From Burkholderiaceae bacterium (GTDB lineage Bacteria; Pseudomonadota; Gammaproteobacteria; Burkholderiales; Burkholderiaceae_C): DNA of 64,000 bases. Below are positions 33,057-42,136 of this stretch, piece by piece. The notes beneath the pieces were generated by a model. That model saw only the letters and a list, made by a program, of their open reading frames with translations, did no database searches and was not told where the DNA came from. Where the stretch lies: positions 124,001 through 188,000 of the forward strand of contig CAJYPV010000026.1 in NCBI GenBank assembly GCA_913776825.1, written 5' to 3'. A program made the position numbers and the translations under genes. The number at the start of each line of letters is the position of its first letter. The stretch's first letter is position 1.

Positions 33057-34730
33057 TCAGCGGTACATGAAATCGGGGCTGGACAGCCACAGCGTCAGCC
33101 ATTGCTGCGGGGTGCTGGTCTGCGCCAGCGCCTGTTGCGTCGCTGGCGCGAGCGCCGGTCCGACACGCGCGCGCAGCGCCTGCAGATCGGGCATCGGCAC
33201 CGGCGTGGTCGTGCCTTCCGGGCGGAACAAGGCGGGCGCGCCGTTGCCGATCTGACGGGCGATCTCGAAGCGCACCGTCATCTGGCCCGGGCTGTCCCAG
33301 GCCTCGGCGGTGAGCGGATAGCCGTCGGGCGTGAGCTTGTCGTACAGGCCCTGACCGAGCCGGCGCAGCCACTGCTGCAGCGGCTGGCTGTTGATCAGCG
33401 GCTGCTGCTCGAAACCCGCCCGCAGGCTGGACAGCAGGTAATGCTGCGGGTCCTTGAACTTGGCAAGCGCGCCGGGACCGGACGCCGACGAGCCGGCCAC
33501 CGGCGCAAAGAACTCGGCGGCATGCAGCAGCGGTCGCAGGGTGGCGGGAATGTCGCCCCGGCTGCGCTCGAATGCGCGGGCCATCGCATCGACGACGGCG
33601 GCCGGCGGCTGATCGCTCAGGAAGAACACGGCCAGCTTCTGACTGATGAAGCGGGCGGTGGCGGGATGCGCCACCAGCAGATCCAGCACCTCGTCGAGTT
33701 CCGCCATGCCGCGGCCGCGGATGGTGTGCCCGAGCAACTGCTTGTCGCCGGCATCGTGGCGCGCCGGATTGAATTCGAACAGACCGTCGCGGTGGTATTG
33801 CGCCATGCGCTGGGGCGGGAGCTTCGGCGGCTCGGCGTCGATCCGCACGCCGAAGCCGGTCAGCACCCGGGCCAGCTCCTGCACATCCTGCTGGCGATAA
33901 CCGCCGTTCACGCCGAGGGTGTGCAGCTCCAGCAGCTCGCGGGCGTAGTTTTCATTGAGCGCGCGCTGGCCGTTCTGGTCGTTGTCCAGATAGCGCAGCA
34001 TGGCCGGATGACGGGCCACCGCACCGAGCATCTGCCGGAAGCTGCCCAGCGCATGCGGACGCAGCGCCTGTTCTTCATAGTCCGCCAGCAGCAGTCGCAC
34101 ATCGCGCTTGCCCTGGTGGACATTGAAGTGGTTGAACCAGAACCAGCTGATGTGCTCCAGCAGTTGCTGCTCGGAATACAGCTGCCGCAGCAGTTGCCGA
34201 TGCGCCGCCTCCCGCGCGCCGAGGCCCTGGGCTTGCTGATAGGCCTGGCGTGCGGCCACGCGAGCGGCTTCATCGCCGGCCTGGTCCGCGCTGCGACGCA
34301 GCGCGTCGGCTTCGCGCACGCGGGTGAGCAGGTCGCGACGGCTGCAGTCCAGCGCATCGATCTGACGCTGCGCGGCGGCGAGGATCGGCGCCTTGGGATC
34401 GGCCCGCAGCTGGCCTTCGACATAGTGCGACCAGCCGTCGCGCTCGATCATGGCCAACTGCGCTTGCGTGGCGCCCCAACCCAGTCGATCGGCGGCCCGC
34501 TGGCGCTGCGCCGCATCCAGCCGGGCCGTCGGCGCGGTGGCGAGACCGCCGCAGCCCGCGAGCGTGGTCAGCAGCGTGAGCCCCGCGCCCGCGCCCAGCA
34601 GTTGGCGGCGCGAGAGCGACGAGCCGGCGCCGTCGATCGCCGTGTCAGGGAGAGGCGCGTGCGGTGCGCCCTGGCGGGAGGCGCAGCGGGCGTGCGAGAG
34701 CGCTTCGGCAAGTCGAGTCGGTCGGGACAT
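33057..34730 (-). CDS. DUF1800 family protein, Tat-exported
   Basis: Protein of 557 aa, first gene of the DUF1800-DUF1501 pair. A twin-Arg signal SLSRRQLLGAGAGLTLL ends in LAGCGG, which could be a lipobox, so it may be a Tat-exported lipoprotein. The mature part shows family features: RLGWGATQAQL, SWFWFNHFNVHQGK, NENYARELLELHTLGVNGGY, and an RHDAGDKQLLG segment. Members are assumed to act on extracytoplasmic polymers but have no established activity. The pair is transcribed away from the adjacent heptamer repeat. Confidence 0.9.
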   Translation of the reverse strand: MSRPTRLAEALSHARCASRQGAPHAPLPDTAIDGAGSSLSRRQLLGAGAGLTLLTTLAGCGGLATAPTARLDAAQRQRAADRLGWGATQAQLAMIERDGWSHYVEGQLRADPKAPILAAAQRQIDALDCSRRDLLTRVREADALRRSADQAGDEAARVAARQAYQQAQGLGAREAAHRQLLRQLYSEQQLLEHISWFWFNHFNVHQGKRDVRLLLADYEEQALRPHALGSFRQMLGAVARHPAMLRYLDNDQNGQRALNENYARELLELHTLGVNGGYRQQDVQELARVLTGFGVRIDAEPPKLPPQRMAQYHRDGLFEFNPARHDAGDKQLLGHTIRGRGMAELDEVLDLLVAHPATARFISQKLAVFFLSDQPPAAVVDAMARAFERSRGDIPATLRPLLHAAEFFAPVAGSSASGPGALAKFKDPQHYLLSSLRAGFEQQPLINSQPLQQWLRRLGQGLYDKLTPDGYPLTAEAWDSPGQMTVRFEIARQIGNGAPALFRPEGTTTPVPMPDLQALRARVGPALAPATQQALAQTSTPQQWLTLWLSSPDFMYR

Positions 34731-34881
34731 GGGCAGAGCATGCCAAGCGCCACCGCCGCCTGTCCAGACACCTTTGCGCTACTTCACAGTTGTAGCGGTG
34801 ACGGCGCGACCCGCTTCACGTCGCGGCGCCCGGCGCATTCGCCGCATGAAGGAACGTGTGCGGCGATGCGCGAACCGCTTC

Positions 34882-34919
34882 GCGTATCGCGTATCGCGTA
34901 TCGCGTATCGCGCATCGCG
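34882..34919. repeat. Heptanucleotide tandem repeat (GCGTATC)n
   Basis: Four exact GCGTATC units are followed by one GCGCATC and a partial GCGT. It lies between the indolepyruvate oxidoreductase stop and the upstream region of DUF1800. Perfect short tandem repeats like this are prone to slippage. Confidence 0.85.
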
Positions 34920-34925
34920 TCACGC

Positions 34926-37900
34926 TCACAGTTCCGCCACGCCCTTCACCCGCGCGGGTGCGGCGGCCACCTTCACCATCGACACCGGCGCTTCCACTGC
35001 GCGGCCATGGAAACGATCGAGCAGATCCTTCCATTGCGCCCGCACCGTGACCACATTCGCCAGCTTCACATGGCCGTAGCCGCGAATGCCTTCCGGCAGG
35101 CGCGCCAGCTTCACCGCGAGTTCCACGCGGTCGGCGCTCAGGTGGCCGAGCAGGTCGTCGATCAGGGCTTCATAGTCGCGCACCAACTGGCGCTCGATGC
35201 GGCGCTCCTCGGTCTTGCCGAAGAGGTCCAGCCAGCCGCCGCGCAGCCCCTTGAATCGAGCGAGCAGGCCCAGCGCCTTGAAGGTCCAGCTGCCGAGCTC
35301 GATCTTGCGGGCACGGCCATCGGCGCCGGGACGCGAGATCAGCGGCGGCGCCATGTGGAAGCTGAGGTGATCCCAATCCTCGAACTGGGCCTTGAGCGCG
35401 GCTTCGAACTGGCCGTTGGTGTAGAGGCGGGCGACTTCGTATTCGTCCTTGATGGCCAGCAGCTTGGCGTAGTAACGCGCCACTGCCTTGGTCAGGCGCA
35501 AGCCCTTGCCGGCCTCGCCCAGTGCGGATTCGGCGTCGCGCACACGTCGCACCAAGGTCTCGTAGCGCGCGGCATAGGCGGCGTCCTGATAGTCGGTCAG
35601 GAAGGCCTTGCGGCGTGAGATCAACCCCGGCTGGCCGTCCTTGTCATCGAGTTGCTCGAAGTTGAACCACTGCACCGGTGTGGCCGCGTCGCCCGCGAGT
35701 CGGCGCAGAGCGTCCGGCGCGGCGATGGCCAGCCGGCCGAGCGCGAAGGCGGTCTTGTTGTTCTCGACCGCCACGCCGTTGAGCTCGATGGCCCGCATCA
35801 GCGCCTCGAAGCTCACCGGCACCAGACCGCGCTGCCAGCAGGCGCCCAGCATGATGATGTTGCTGGGCATGGTGTCGCCCATCAGGCGCTGGGCGATGTC
35901 CTGCGCATCGATGCTGTTGAGCAGGCCGACGCCGTCACCCACCGCATGCCGCATCTTGGCCAGCAGGGCGTCCGCCTGCAGGCTGGCGTCGGGGTTGCGC
36001 ACGAAGGCGGCGGTCGGCAGCTCATGGGTATTGGCGAGGATCACGGTGCGGCCGGCCTTGACGGTCGCCAGCGCATCGGCACTGGCACCGACCACCATGT
36101 CGCAGGCCAGCAGCACGTCGGCCTGCTGGGTGTCGATGCGGACCTGATTGAGCAGGTCCTGCGTCGGCGCCACCCGCACGAAGGACAGCACTGCGCCGCC
36201 CTTTTGCGCGAAGCCCATGAAGTCCAGCACCGAGCTGCGCATGCCTTCCAGATGCGCAGCCATCGTCACCAGCGCACCGACGGTCACCACACCGGTGCCG
36301 CCCACGCCGGTCACCAGCATGTCGAACGGACCGGTCCAGTCCCACGGGGTGGGCGCGGACAGCGCGGCGATCTCGCGCGCCAGGTCGGCCGGACCGAAGG
36401 CCGCGCCCGCGCGCTTCTTCAGCTTGGCGCCGTGCACCGAGACGAAGCTCGGGCAGAAGCCGTTCACGCAACTGAAGTCCTTGTTGCAGCTGCTTTGCTC
36501 GATCGCGCGCTTGCGGCCCCAATCGGTCTCGACCGGCACCACCGACAGGCAATTGCTCGCCTGGCCGCAATCGCCGCAGCCTTCGCAGACGGATTCGTTG
36601 ATGAAGATGCGGCGGTCCGGGTCGGGGAACTCGCCCTTCTTGCGGCGGCGGCGTTTCTCGGCGGCGCAGGTCTGGTCGTAGATCAGCACGGTCACGCCCT
36701 CGATCTCGCGCAGCTCGCGCTGGACCTGGTCCAGTTCCGCCCGGTCGTGGAAGGTGGTGCCGGCCGGGAACAGGCCTTCATGGCCCTGGTACTTGCCCGC
36801 GTCGTCGGAGACCACGACCAGGCGCTTGACCCCTTCCGCTTCGACCTGGCGAGCGATCTGCGGCACGCTGGTCTGGCCGTCGACCGGCTGGCCGCCGGTC
36901 ATGGCGACGGCGTCGTTGTAGAGGATCTTGTAGGTGATGTTGGTGCGGGCCGCGATGGCCTGCCGGATCGCCAGATAACCCGAGTGGTAGTAGGTGCCGT
37001 CGCCCAGGTTCTGGAAGACATGCTTCTCGGTGGTGAAGCGGGAATGGGCGGCCCAGTCCACGCCTTCCGCGCCCATCTGGATCAGGCCGGAGGTGCCGCG
37101 CTCCATCCAGCTCGCCATGAAGTGACAGCCGATGCCGGCCAGCGCTCGAGAGCCTTCCGGCAGCTTGGTCGAGGTGTTGTGCGGGCAGCCGGAGCAGAAG
37201 TAGGGTTGGCGGCGCACGCCGTCGGCGCTGTTGGACAGCAGGCAGGGCGTGAGGAAGTCCACCACCAGATGACGGCGGTCCAGCGCGGGATTCAAGCGCG
37301 CGAGCCAGTCCGCGACCGTCGGCATGATGCGCGACGGGCGCAGCTCGCCGAGCGCGCTCAGCACCGGCCGGCCGTGTTCATCGGTCTTGCCGACCACGCG
37401 CGGCCGCTGCGCATCGGGCAGGTGATAGAGCAGCTCCTTGATCTGGCGCTCGACCACCGGCGCCTTTTCCTCGATCACCAGCAGATCGGTCAGGCCCTGC
37501 GCGAAGGCCTGGATGCGGGTCGGCTCGAGCGGATAGACCAGCCCGACCTTGTAGACGCGCACGCCTGCGGCGGCCAGCGCGTTGGGGTCGAGGTCGAGCC
37601 GGCGCAGCACTTCCATGAAGTCGTAATGCGCCTTGCCGACGGTGACGATGCCCAGACTGGCCCGGGGGCTGACGACGATGTGCTTGTCGATGGTGTTGAG
37701 CCGCGCGAAGGCCAGCACCGCGTCGATCTTGTGGGCCAGCCGGGATTCCAGCTCCAGCGAGGGCAGGTCGACCTGGCGGATGTGCAGGTCGGTCGGAGGC
37801 GTGTGGTCGACCGGCAGCTCGAAATCCATCGGCACCGCGTCCAGATCGACGGTCATGCCGGATTCGACGACTTCGGAAATCGCCTTGAAACCCACCCACG

Positions 37901-38504
37901 CGCCCGAGAAGCGCGACAGCGCCCAGCCGTACAGGCCGAACTCGAGGTACTCGGCCACATTGCCGGGATGCACCAAGGGCATCGACCAGGCCTGCAGCGC
38001 CAGATCACTCTGATGCGGCGTGGACGAGGACACGCAGCCGTGGTCGTCGCCGCACACCACCAGCACGCCGCCTTGGCGGGCGGTGCCGTAGACGTTGCCG
38101 TGCTTGAGCGCGTCGCCGGAGCGGTCCACGCCCGGGCCCTTGCCGTACCACATCGCAAACACGCCATCGACGGTGCGCTTGGGATCCAGCGCCACCCGCT
38201 GCACGCCCAGGCAGGCGGTGGCGGCCAGGTCTTCGTTGATCGCGGGCAGGAAGTTGATCTGCGCCGGCTCCAGGAACTTCCGAGCCTTCCACAACTGCTG
38301 GTCCACCATGCCCAGCGGGCTGCCGCGGTAGCCGCTGACGAAGCCGGCGGTCTTCAGGCCCTGGCGCTCGTCCTGCGCCTTTTGCATCAGCAGCAGGCGC
38401 ACCAGCGCCTGGGTGCCGGTCAAGAACACCTGGCCGGCGCTGGCGGCGAGGTTGTCGGACAGCTGATAAGGGCGCAGCACAGGCGCGGGCGTGGCGAGGG
38501 ACAT
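34926..38504 (-). CDS. Indolepyruvate ferredoxin oxidoreductase, fused
   Basis: Single polypeptide of 1192 aa that fuses the alpha and beta parts of indolepyruvate:ferredoxin oxidoreductase, which decarboxylates aryl- or branched 2-oxoacids to acyl-CoA with TPP and Fe-S clusters. Visible parts are the N-terminal pyrimidine-binding domain (FVSGYRGSPLGMVDQQ), the TPP domain with FCSGCPHNTST and GGQPVDGQTSVPQI, a cysteine cluster CEGCGDCGQASNCLSV...CNKDFSCVNGFCPS near 690-730, and the C-terminal gamma domain starting TGVGGTGVVTVGALV. Fused forms of this size are typical of betaproteobacteria. Divergent from an Lrp/AsnC regulator 130 bp away. Confidence 0.93.
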   Translation of the reverse strand: MSLATPAPVLRPYQLSDNLAASAGQVFLTGTQALVRLLLMQKAQDERQGLKTAGFVSGYRGSPLGMVDQQLWKARKFLEPAQINFLPAINEDLAATACLGVQRVALDPKRTVDGVFAMWYGKGPGVDRSGDALKHGNVYGTARQGGVLVVCGDDHGCVSSSTPHQSDLALQAWSMPLVHPGNVAEYLEFGLYGWALSRFSGAWVGFKAISEVVESGMTVDLDAVPMDFELPVDHTPPTDLHIRQVDLPSLELESRLAHKIDAVLAFARLNTIDKHIVVSPRASLGIVTVGKAHYDFMEVLRRLDLDPNALAAAGVRVYKVGLVYPLEPTRIQAFAQGLTDLLVIEEKAPVVERQIKELLYHLPDAQRPRVVGKTDEHGRPVLSALGELRPSRIMPTVADWLARLNPALDRRHLVVDFLTPCLLSNSADGVRRQPYFCSGCPHNTSTKLPEGSRALAGIGCHFMASWMERGTSGLIQMGAEGVDWAAHSRFTTEKHVFQNLGDGTYYHSGYLAIRQAIAARTNITYKILYNDAVAMTGGQPVDGQTSVPQIARQVEAEGVKRLVVVSDDAGKYQGHEGLFPAGTTFHDRAELDQVQRELREIEGVTVLIYDQTCAAEKRRRRKKGEFPDPDRRIFINESVCEGCGDCGQASNCLSVVPVETDWGRKRAIEQSSCNKDFSCVNGFCPSFVSVHGAKLKKRAGAAFGPADLAREIAALSAPTPWDWTGPFDMLVTGVGGTGVVTVGALVTMAAHLEGMRSSVLDFMGFAQKGGAVLSFVRVAPTQDLLNQVRIDTQQADVLLACDMVVGASADALATVKAGRTVILANTHELPTAAFVRNPDASLQADALLAKMRHAVGDGVGLLNSIDAQDIAQRLMGDTMPSNIIMLGACWQRGLVPVSFEALMRAIELNGVAVENNKTAFALGRLAIAAPDALRRLAGDAATPVQWFNFEQLDDKDGQPGLISRRKAFLTDYQDAAYAARYETLVRRVRDAESALGEAGKGLRLTKAVARYYAKLLAIKDEYEVARLYTNGQFEAALKAQFEDWDHLSFHMAPPLISRPGADGRARKIELGSWTFKALGLLARFKGLRGGWLDLFGKTEERRIERQLVRDYEALIDDLLGHLSADRVELAVKLARLPEGIRGYGHVKLANVVTVRAQWKDLLDRFHGRAVEAPVSMVKVAAAPARVKGVAEL

Positions 38505-38547
38505 GGCTGTCTCCGACCCGTGAGGGGGTTCTTGATGGGGATGGGGG

Positions 38548-38564
38548 ATTCTTTACGAGAGAAT
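38548..38564. promoter_or_regulatory. Small inverted repeat between IOR and its Lrp/AsnC gene
   Basis: ATTCT and AGAAT are separated by 7 bp in the divergent promoter region. The 17-bp size and spacing would suit an Lrp-type site, but the arms are short and could arise by chance. Confidence 0.3.
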
Positions 38565-38634
38565 GCGCGGTTTGTTGCTCCGATCTCTCCTGGCTGCAGG
38601 GTTTTGGAGTGGCTCCCACTCCCAATCAGCGCAA

Positions 38635-39123
38635 ATGGAAAAGGATTCTTTCGATCGGGCCACACGCCTCATCCTGGAAGCGCTGCAGGCGGATGCCCGC
38701 CAGAGCACCCAGCAATTGGCTGAGCGGATCGGGTTGTCCGCCACGCCGGTCTGGCGCCGCATCAAGGAGCTGGAAGAGCGCGGCGTGATCCGCCGCCATG
38801 TCGCGCTGGTGGACCGGGAGCAACTGGGGCTGTCGATCTGCGTGCTGGCCAATGTGAGCCTGGTGCGCCACAGCGAGGGCGCGGTCGAGGCCTTCGAGGC
38901 GATGGTGGCGGCTAGTCCGGAAATCATCGAATGCCAGGCCATCACCGGCGAGGCCGACTATGTGATGAAGATCGTCGCGCCCGACATGAAGGGCTACGAC
39001 CAGTTCCTGCAGACCAAGATCTTCAAGGTGCCGGGGGTGGCCAGCGTGCGCAGCAATGTGGTGCTGCGGGAAGTGAAGTACGAGACCGCGTTCCCGATTC
39101 CCGATGCCCGATCCGGGCGGTGA
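38635..39123 (+). CDS. Lrp/AsnC family transcriptional regulator
   Basis: DNA-binding regulator of 162 aa. The N-terminal HTH (LILEALQADARQSTQQLAERIGLSATPVWRRIKELEERGVI) occupies about residues 11-51 in three helices, and the RAM ligand-binding domain follows, with EIIECQAITGEADYVMKIV typical of the effector site. Start at 38635 places a short lead before the HTH; an upstream extension is low-complexity. It is divergent from indolepyruvate oxidoreductase, and such regulators usually control the neighbouring amino-acid degradation gene, so an aromatic or branched amino acid is a likely effector. Confidence 0.92.
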   Translation: MEKDSFDRATRLILEALQADARQSTQQLAERIGLSATPVWRRIKELEERGVIRRHVALVDREQLGLSICVLANVSLVRHSEGAVEAFEAMVAASPEIIECQAITGEADYVMKIVAPDMKGYDQFLQTKIFKVPGVASVRSNVVLREVKYETAFPIPDARSGR

Positions 39124-39260
39124 ACGCGGCGGCGCATCGGTGATCGGCGGCGGGCCGGTCGGGATGGGCGCAGCGGTCTGGTCGTCCGCGCTGGCCGGCT
39201 CCTGTCGACTTCGTGTTTGCAGCAGTGCGCGCGAGAGTCGCGCTGTGTCATCCTGACGAA

Positions 39261-39959
39261 ATGTTCTCCGTCTACGGCACCTCCGGAAAGATCTACACCG
39301 GCGGCCTGGAGCAGGTCCGAGACCTGGCGCCGGTGCAGGCGGTGGCGCGCACCCGCGCCGTGGGCGCGACCGGTCAACAGGCGGAGCTGACGCCGTCCAC
39401 CGTGGTGCTGGCCGGTTTGGGGCAGGCCGCCAGCGGCGGCGCGGGCAGTGGATCGAGCGGCGGCGCCAGCGCTTATGCGGCCCACGAGGCGCTGGCGGCC
39501 TATGCGGGCGAGCCGGTGCGGCAGGCGCTGACGCAGGTCCATCAACTGATGAATCGTCGGCTGATCAGCGTGCGCAGCGGCGCCACCTTGCGACAGGCCT
39601 GGCGCCTGATGTCGCGCGCGGCGGTCGGGCAGGCGCCGGTGCTGGGACCCCACGGCGAGGTACGCGGGCTCATCACCCGAGCAGACCTGCTGCGCGGGCT
39701 GCCGGATGATCTGGAGGCCGGCGCTGAAGTTCTGGAAGTCGCGCGGCGATTCGCGTCGCCCGTCGATGACGCGATGTGGACGCCGGTGCCGGTGGCGCTC
39801 GCGGAGACGCCTTTGCGCGAGGCCGCGCAACTCATGCTGGATCTGGGGCTGCCCGGCTTGCCGGTGGCGGACGCCGACGGTCAGCTCCAGGGCTTTCTCT
39901 CGCGCAGTGACCTGCTGCGCGGCATGACGCACGAGCCGCCGCTGGATTTGTGGTCTTGA
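39261..39959 (+). CDS. CBS-domain pair protein
   Basis: Protein of 232 aa. An N-terminal Ala/Gly/Ser-rich region of about 80 residues precedes two CBS repeats at roughly 98-150 and 175-225: VHQLMNRRLISVRSGATLRQAWRLM...GLITRADLLRGLP and PVALAETPLREAAQLMLDLGLPGLPVADADGQLQGFLSRSDLLRGM. Paired CBS modules bind adenosyl nucleotides and regulate partner proteins. The N-terminal KIYTGGLEQVRDLAPVQAV may be a partner-binding element. No enzymatic domain is attached and the neighbours give no clue to the partner. Confidence 0.85.
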   Translation: MFSVYGTSGKIYTGGLEQVRDLAPVQAVARTRAVGATGQQAELTPSTVVLAGLGQAASGGAGSGSSGGASAYAAHEALAAYAGEPVRQALTQVHQLMNRRLISVRSGATLRQAWRLMSRAAVGQAPVLGPHGEVRGLITRADLLRGLPDDLEAGAEVLEVARRFASPVDDAMWTPVPVALAETPLREAAQLMLDLGLPGLPVADADGQLQGFLSRSDLLRGMTHEPPLDLWS

Positions 39960-40073
39960 GCGATCGAGCGTTATCGCGGCCCGTCGCGTGGGCCTGAACG
40001 GGTTTTCGATGCGGATGACGCTTCGATGCGTCGCAAAAGGCGCGACTGGCGCGCCCAACACTTCAATGGCGCG

Positions 40074-40505
40074 TCAGTAGCGCTTCCAGGTCTTCTGCGA
40101 GGCCTCGATTTCCAGCGCTTGCTGGGTGCGCCAGTCGGTGCAGACGAAGACGCCGTCCTCCAGCACCAGATCGGGCAAGGAGCCGTCGCCGCGGGCGATG
40201 CGGCCATCCTTGCAGACCAGGCTGCTCTTGGTGTTGGCCTCGTCGGTCAGGGCGCGGCCGATGGCCATGCTGTCGCGGGTGTAGTGCGCCAGGCAGGCCA
40301 GCGCCAACAGCATGCCGAGCAGCACCACGACGCCGATGACGATGTCCATCACGTCGCGCAGCGCCGACGGGGCGGGCGTCGCAGGCGAAAAACGCTGGGA
40401 TGCCGCGAAGCTGCCGGCATCCGCAGCGGCGGACGAGGGACCGCGCGCGCGCATCGGCGCGCTGGCGCTCCTTACGGGCGAAGAACGTGTGGTGGCCATG
40501 TTCAT
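40074..40505 (-). CDS. Small single-pass membrane protein, unknown
   Basis: About 143 aa. An Ala/Ser/Arg-rich cytoplasmic N-terminus is followed by one strong transmembrane segment (DIVIGVVVLLGMLLALACLA) and a C-terminal soluble part with two cysteines (LVCKDGRIARGDGS, GVFVCTDWRTQQALE). I do not recognise a family. GC3 bias supports coding. The start is uncertain between 40505 and 40499; no Shine-Dalgarno is evident. It is convergent with the CBS gene. Confidence 0.55.
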   Translation of the reverse strand: MNMATTRSSPVRSASAPMRARGPSSAAADAGSFAASQRFSPATPAPSALRDVMDIVIGVVVLLGMLLALACLAHYTRDSMAIGRALTDEANTKSSLVCKDGRIARGDGSLPDLVLEDGVFVCTDWRTQQALEIEASQKTWKRY

Positions 40506-40684
40506 GAGAAAAATCGCGGCGTCAGCACAGACGCAGCGAAGGCTACAGGGGCGCGGGCGGTTCGTTCGTGTCAATGTGGGCGGGTTCCCCAAAAATGCAC
40601 GCGACGACCCCCCGCTTTCCGATGGTTACACCAGTTGCAGAACTAAGATTTATAGGATCGAGATTCGTTTTCGACGAGCCCACC

Positions 40685-41236
40685 ATGTCCCAAACAGCTG
40701 CCACAACCACCGCCGCTGGTGCCCACGAGGCGCTTCACAAGCTGTCGCAGGAGATCCCGGATGCCTGCGAGCGACTGGACTATGTCAAGCGCATGACCGA
40801 TCAGGCGGCCAGCAAGGTGCTGGGCCTGGTGGAGTCGGCGCAGGACGATGCCGAAACCGTGCGCCGCCAGGGCGCCGAGCTGTCGGAATCGCTGCAGCGT
40901 CTGGCGCAAAGTCCGGAGCTGAGCGTCGAGCGCGCGCGGGCGATGATGCGACTCTGCGCGGCCTACGCCGCCGGTGCGGCCTCCTTCGCCGACCGCGTCA
41001 AGGGTCTGCAGACCGAGATCATGATGGCGCAGGACTTCCAGGATCTGTCCGGCCAGGTCATCAACAAGGTGCTCGGCATGTTGCGGCCGGCGGAAGCGCC
41101 GCTGCAGGAGCTGCTGGCCGAATTCGAGGCGGCCGCTCCCGCGGCGCCGGTCGAGCAACTGGCCGGCGTGCAGACGCCCGACAAGGCCCTGCAGCAGGAC
41201 GATGTGGACGCCCTGCTCGCGGAGATGGGTTTCTGA
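40685..41236 (+). CDS. cheZ: Chemotaxis phosphatase CheZ
   Basis: Protein of 183 aa that removes phosphate from CheY-P, ending a flagellar switching signal. The long helical hairpin contains the active-site motif MMAQDFQDLSGQVINK, with Asp120 and Gln124 spaced as the catalytic pair of enteric CheZ. The C-terminal peptide QQDDVDALLAEMGF matches the CheY-binding tail. It is somewhat shorter than enteric CheZ (214 aa), as in many betaproteobacteria. No other che or flagellar gene is near, so it is an orphan locus here. Confidence 0.92.
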   Translation: MSQTAATTTAAGAHEALHKLSQEIPDACERLDYVKRMTDQAASKVLGLVESAQDDAETVRRQGAELSESLQRLAQSPELSVERARAMMRLCAAYAAGAASFADRVKGLQTEIMMAQDFQDLSGQVINKVLGMLRPAEAPLQELLAEFEAAAPAAPVEQLAGVQTPDKALQQDDVDALLAEMGF

Positions 41237-41247
41237 CCCCTCGCTCG

Positions 41248-41283
41248 TTCCGCTGATTCCGCTGATTCCGCTGATTCCGCTAG
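41248..41283. repeat. 9-bp tandem repeat (TTCCGCTGA)
   Basis: Three exact TTCCGCTGA units and a fourth variant TTCCGCTAG lie between the cheZ stop and the convergent mtfA stop. A simple tandem repeat, perhaps a relic of slippage. Confidence 0.8.
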
Positions 41284-41317
41284 TTTCGAGGACGCCCGGC
41301 GCGCTGCGCTGCCGCGT

Positions 41318-42136
41318 TCACGACCACAGCATCGGATCGACGTCGTAATAGCGGCGCAGCGCGGCATAGACCTGCGGATGCGCCTGCGCCAGCGCCCAGG
41401 GCTGACCGAAGAATCGTTCGGTCGCGACGGCGAAAAATTCGGCGGGCTCGGTGGAGGCGTAGTCGCCCAGCGGGTCTGGCTCGCCGCTTTCCAGCCGTCG
41501 GCGCAGCAGGTCGAAGCTGTGCTGCATCACCTGCGCCCATCGCGCCTGGTCCGTTTTGGCGCCCAGCCACGGTGCGCCGTTCGCGAAGCCTTTGTCCTGG
41601 TCGAGCTGGTGGGCGAATTCATGCACCACCACGTTGTGGCCCTGCGCAGGTTGCGCGGCATCGCGCTGCACATCCTCCCAGGACAGCACCACCTGGCCTT
41701 CGCCCCAGGATTCCCCGCTCAACACCTGACGCTGCTGCATCTGCAACGGGCCTTGATGCCGCACGCGGTCGACGATGAACGGGCCGGGATACACCAGCAC
41801 GCTGTGCAGCCGCGGGTAGTAACCGCGTGAGCGGCCCAGCAGCGGCAGGCAGGCCAGCGCTGCGATCGTGACGCGGACCTCGTCGGTGATGGTCTGGCCG
41901 GCGCAGCCGATGAATTGCTTTTCCGCCAGGAAAACCTGCATCTGCCGCTTCAGCCGCAGTTGCAGATCGGACGGCAATTGCGCCACCTGCGGCACGCGGC
42001 GCCGCAGGATGGCCCGCCAGGCGGCCGGAAAGGCCTGCGAGCGCCAGCGCGCACGCCGACGCGCCTGCCGCCAAGGGTGGCTGATCAGCCAGCCACACAC
42101 GATCGCTGCAAGCAGCGCGAGCACGATCAAAGCCAT
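41318..42136 (-). CDS. mtfA: Zinc-dependent peptidase MtfA (M90 family)
   Basis: Predicted 272-aa peptidase. An N-terminal hydrophobic segment (ALIVLALLAAIVCGWLI) is followed by the MtfA domain with zinc motif VVVHEFAHQLDQ (His172, Glu173, His176) and a downstream EPAEFFAVATERFF supplying the third ligand Glu. In E. coli MtfA interacts with the Mlc repressor of glucose uptake; betaproteobacterial homologues add a membrane anchor, as here. The start at 42136 begins just before the anchor; extending further upstream gives low-complexity sequence. Confidence 0.9.
   Translation of the reverse strand: MALIVLALLAAIVCGWLISHPWRQARRRARWRSQAFPAAWRAILRRRVPQVAQLPSDLQLRLKRQMQVFLAEKQFIGCAGQTITDEVRVTIAALACLPLLGRSRGYYPRLHSVLVYPGPFIVDRVRHQGPLQMQQRQVLSGESWGEGQVVLSWEDVQRDAAQPAQGHNVVVHEFAHQLDQDKGFANGAPWLGAKTDQARWAQVMQHSFDLLRRRLESGEPDPLGDYASTEPAEFFAVATERFFGQPWALAQAHPQVYAALRRYYDVDPMLWS

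Noticed and set aside
34500..35100. CRISPR-like array suggested by GCGTATC repeats
   Set aside because: Units are 7 bp with no spacers and no cas genes.
35652..38723. 1023-codon plus-strand frame opposite indolepyruvate oxidoreductase
   Set aside because: Antisense shadow; the minus-strand gene has TPP and Fe-S motifs throughout.
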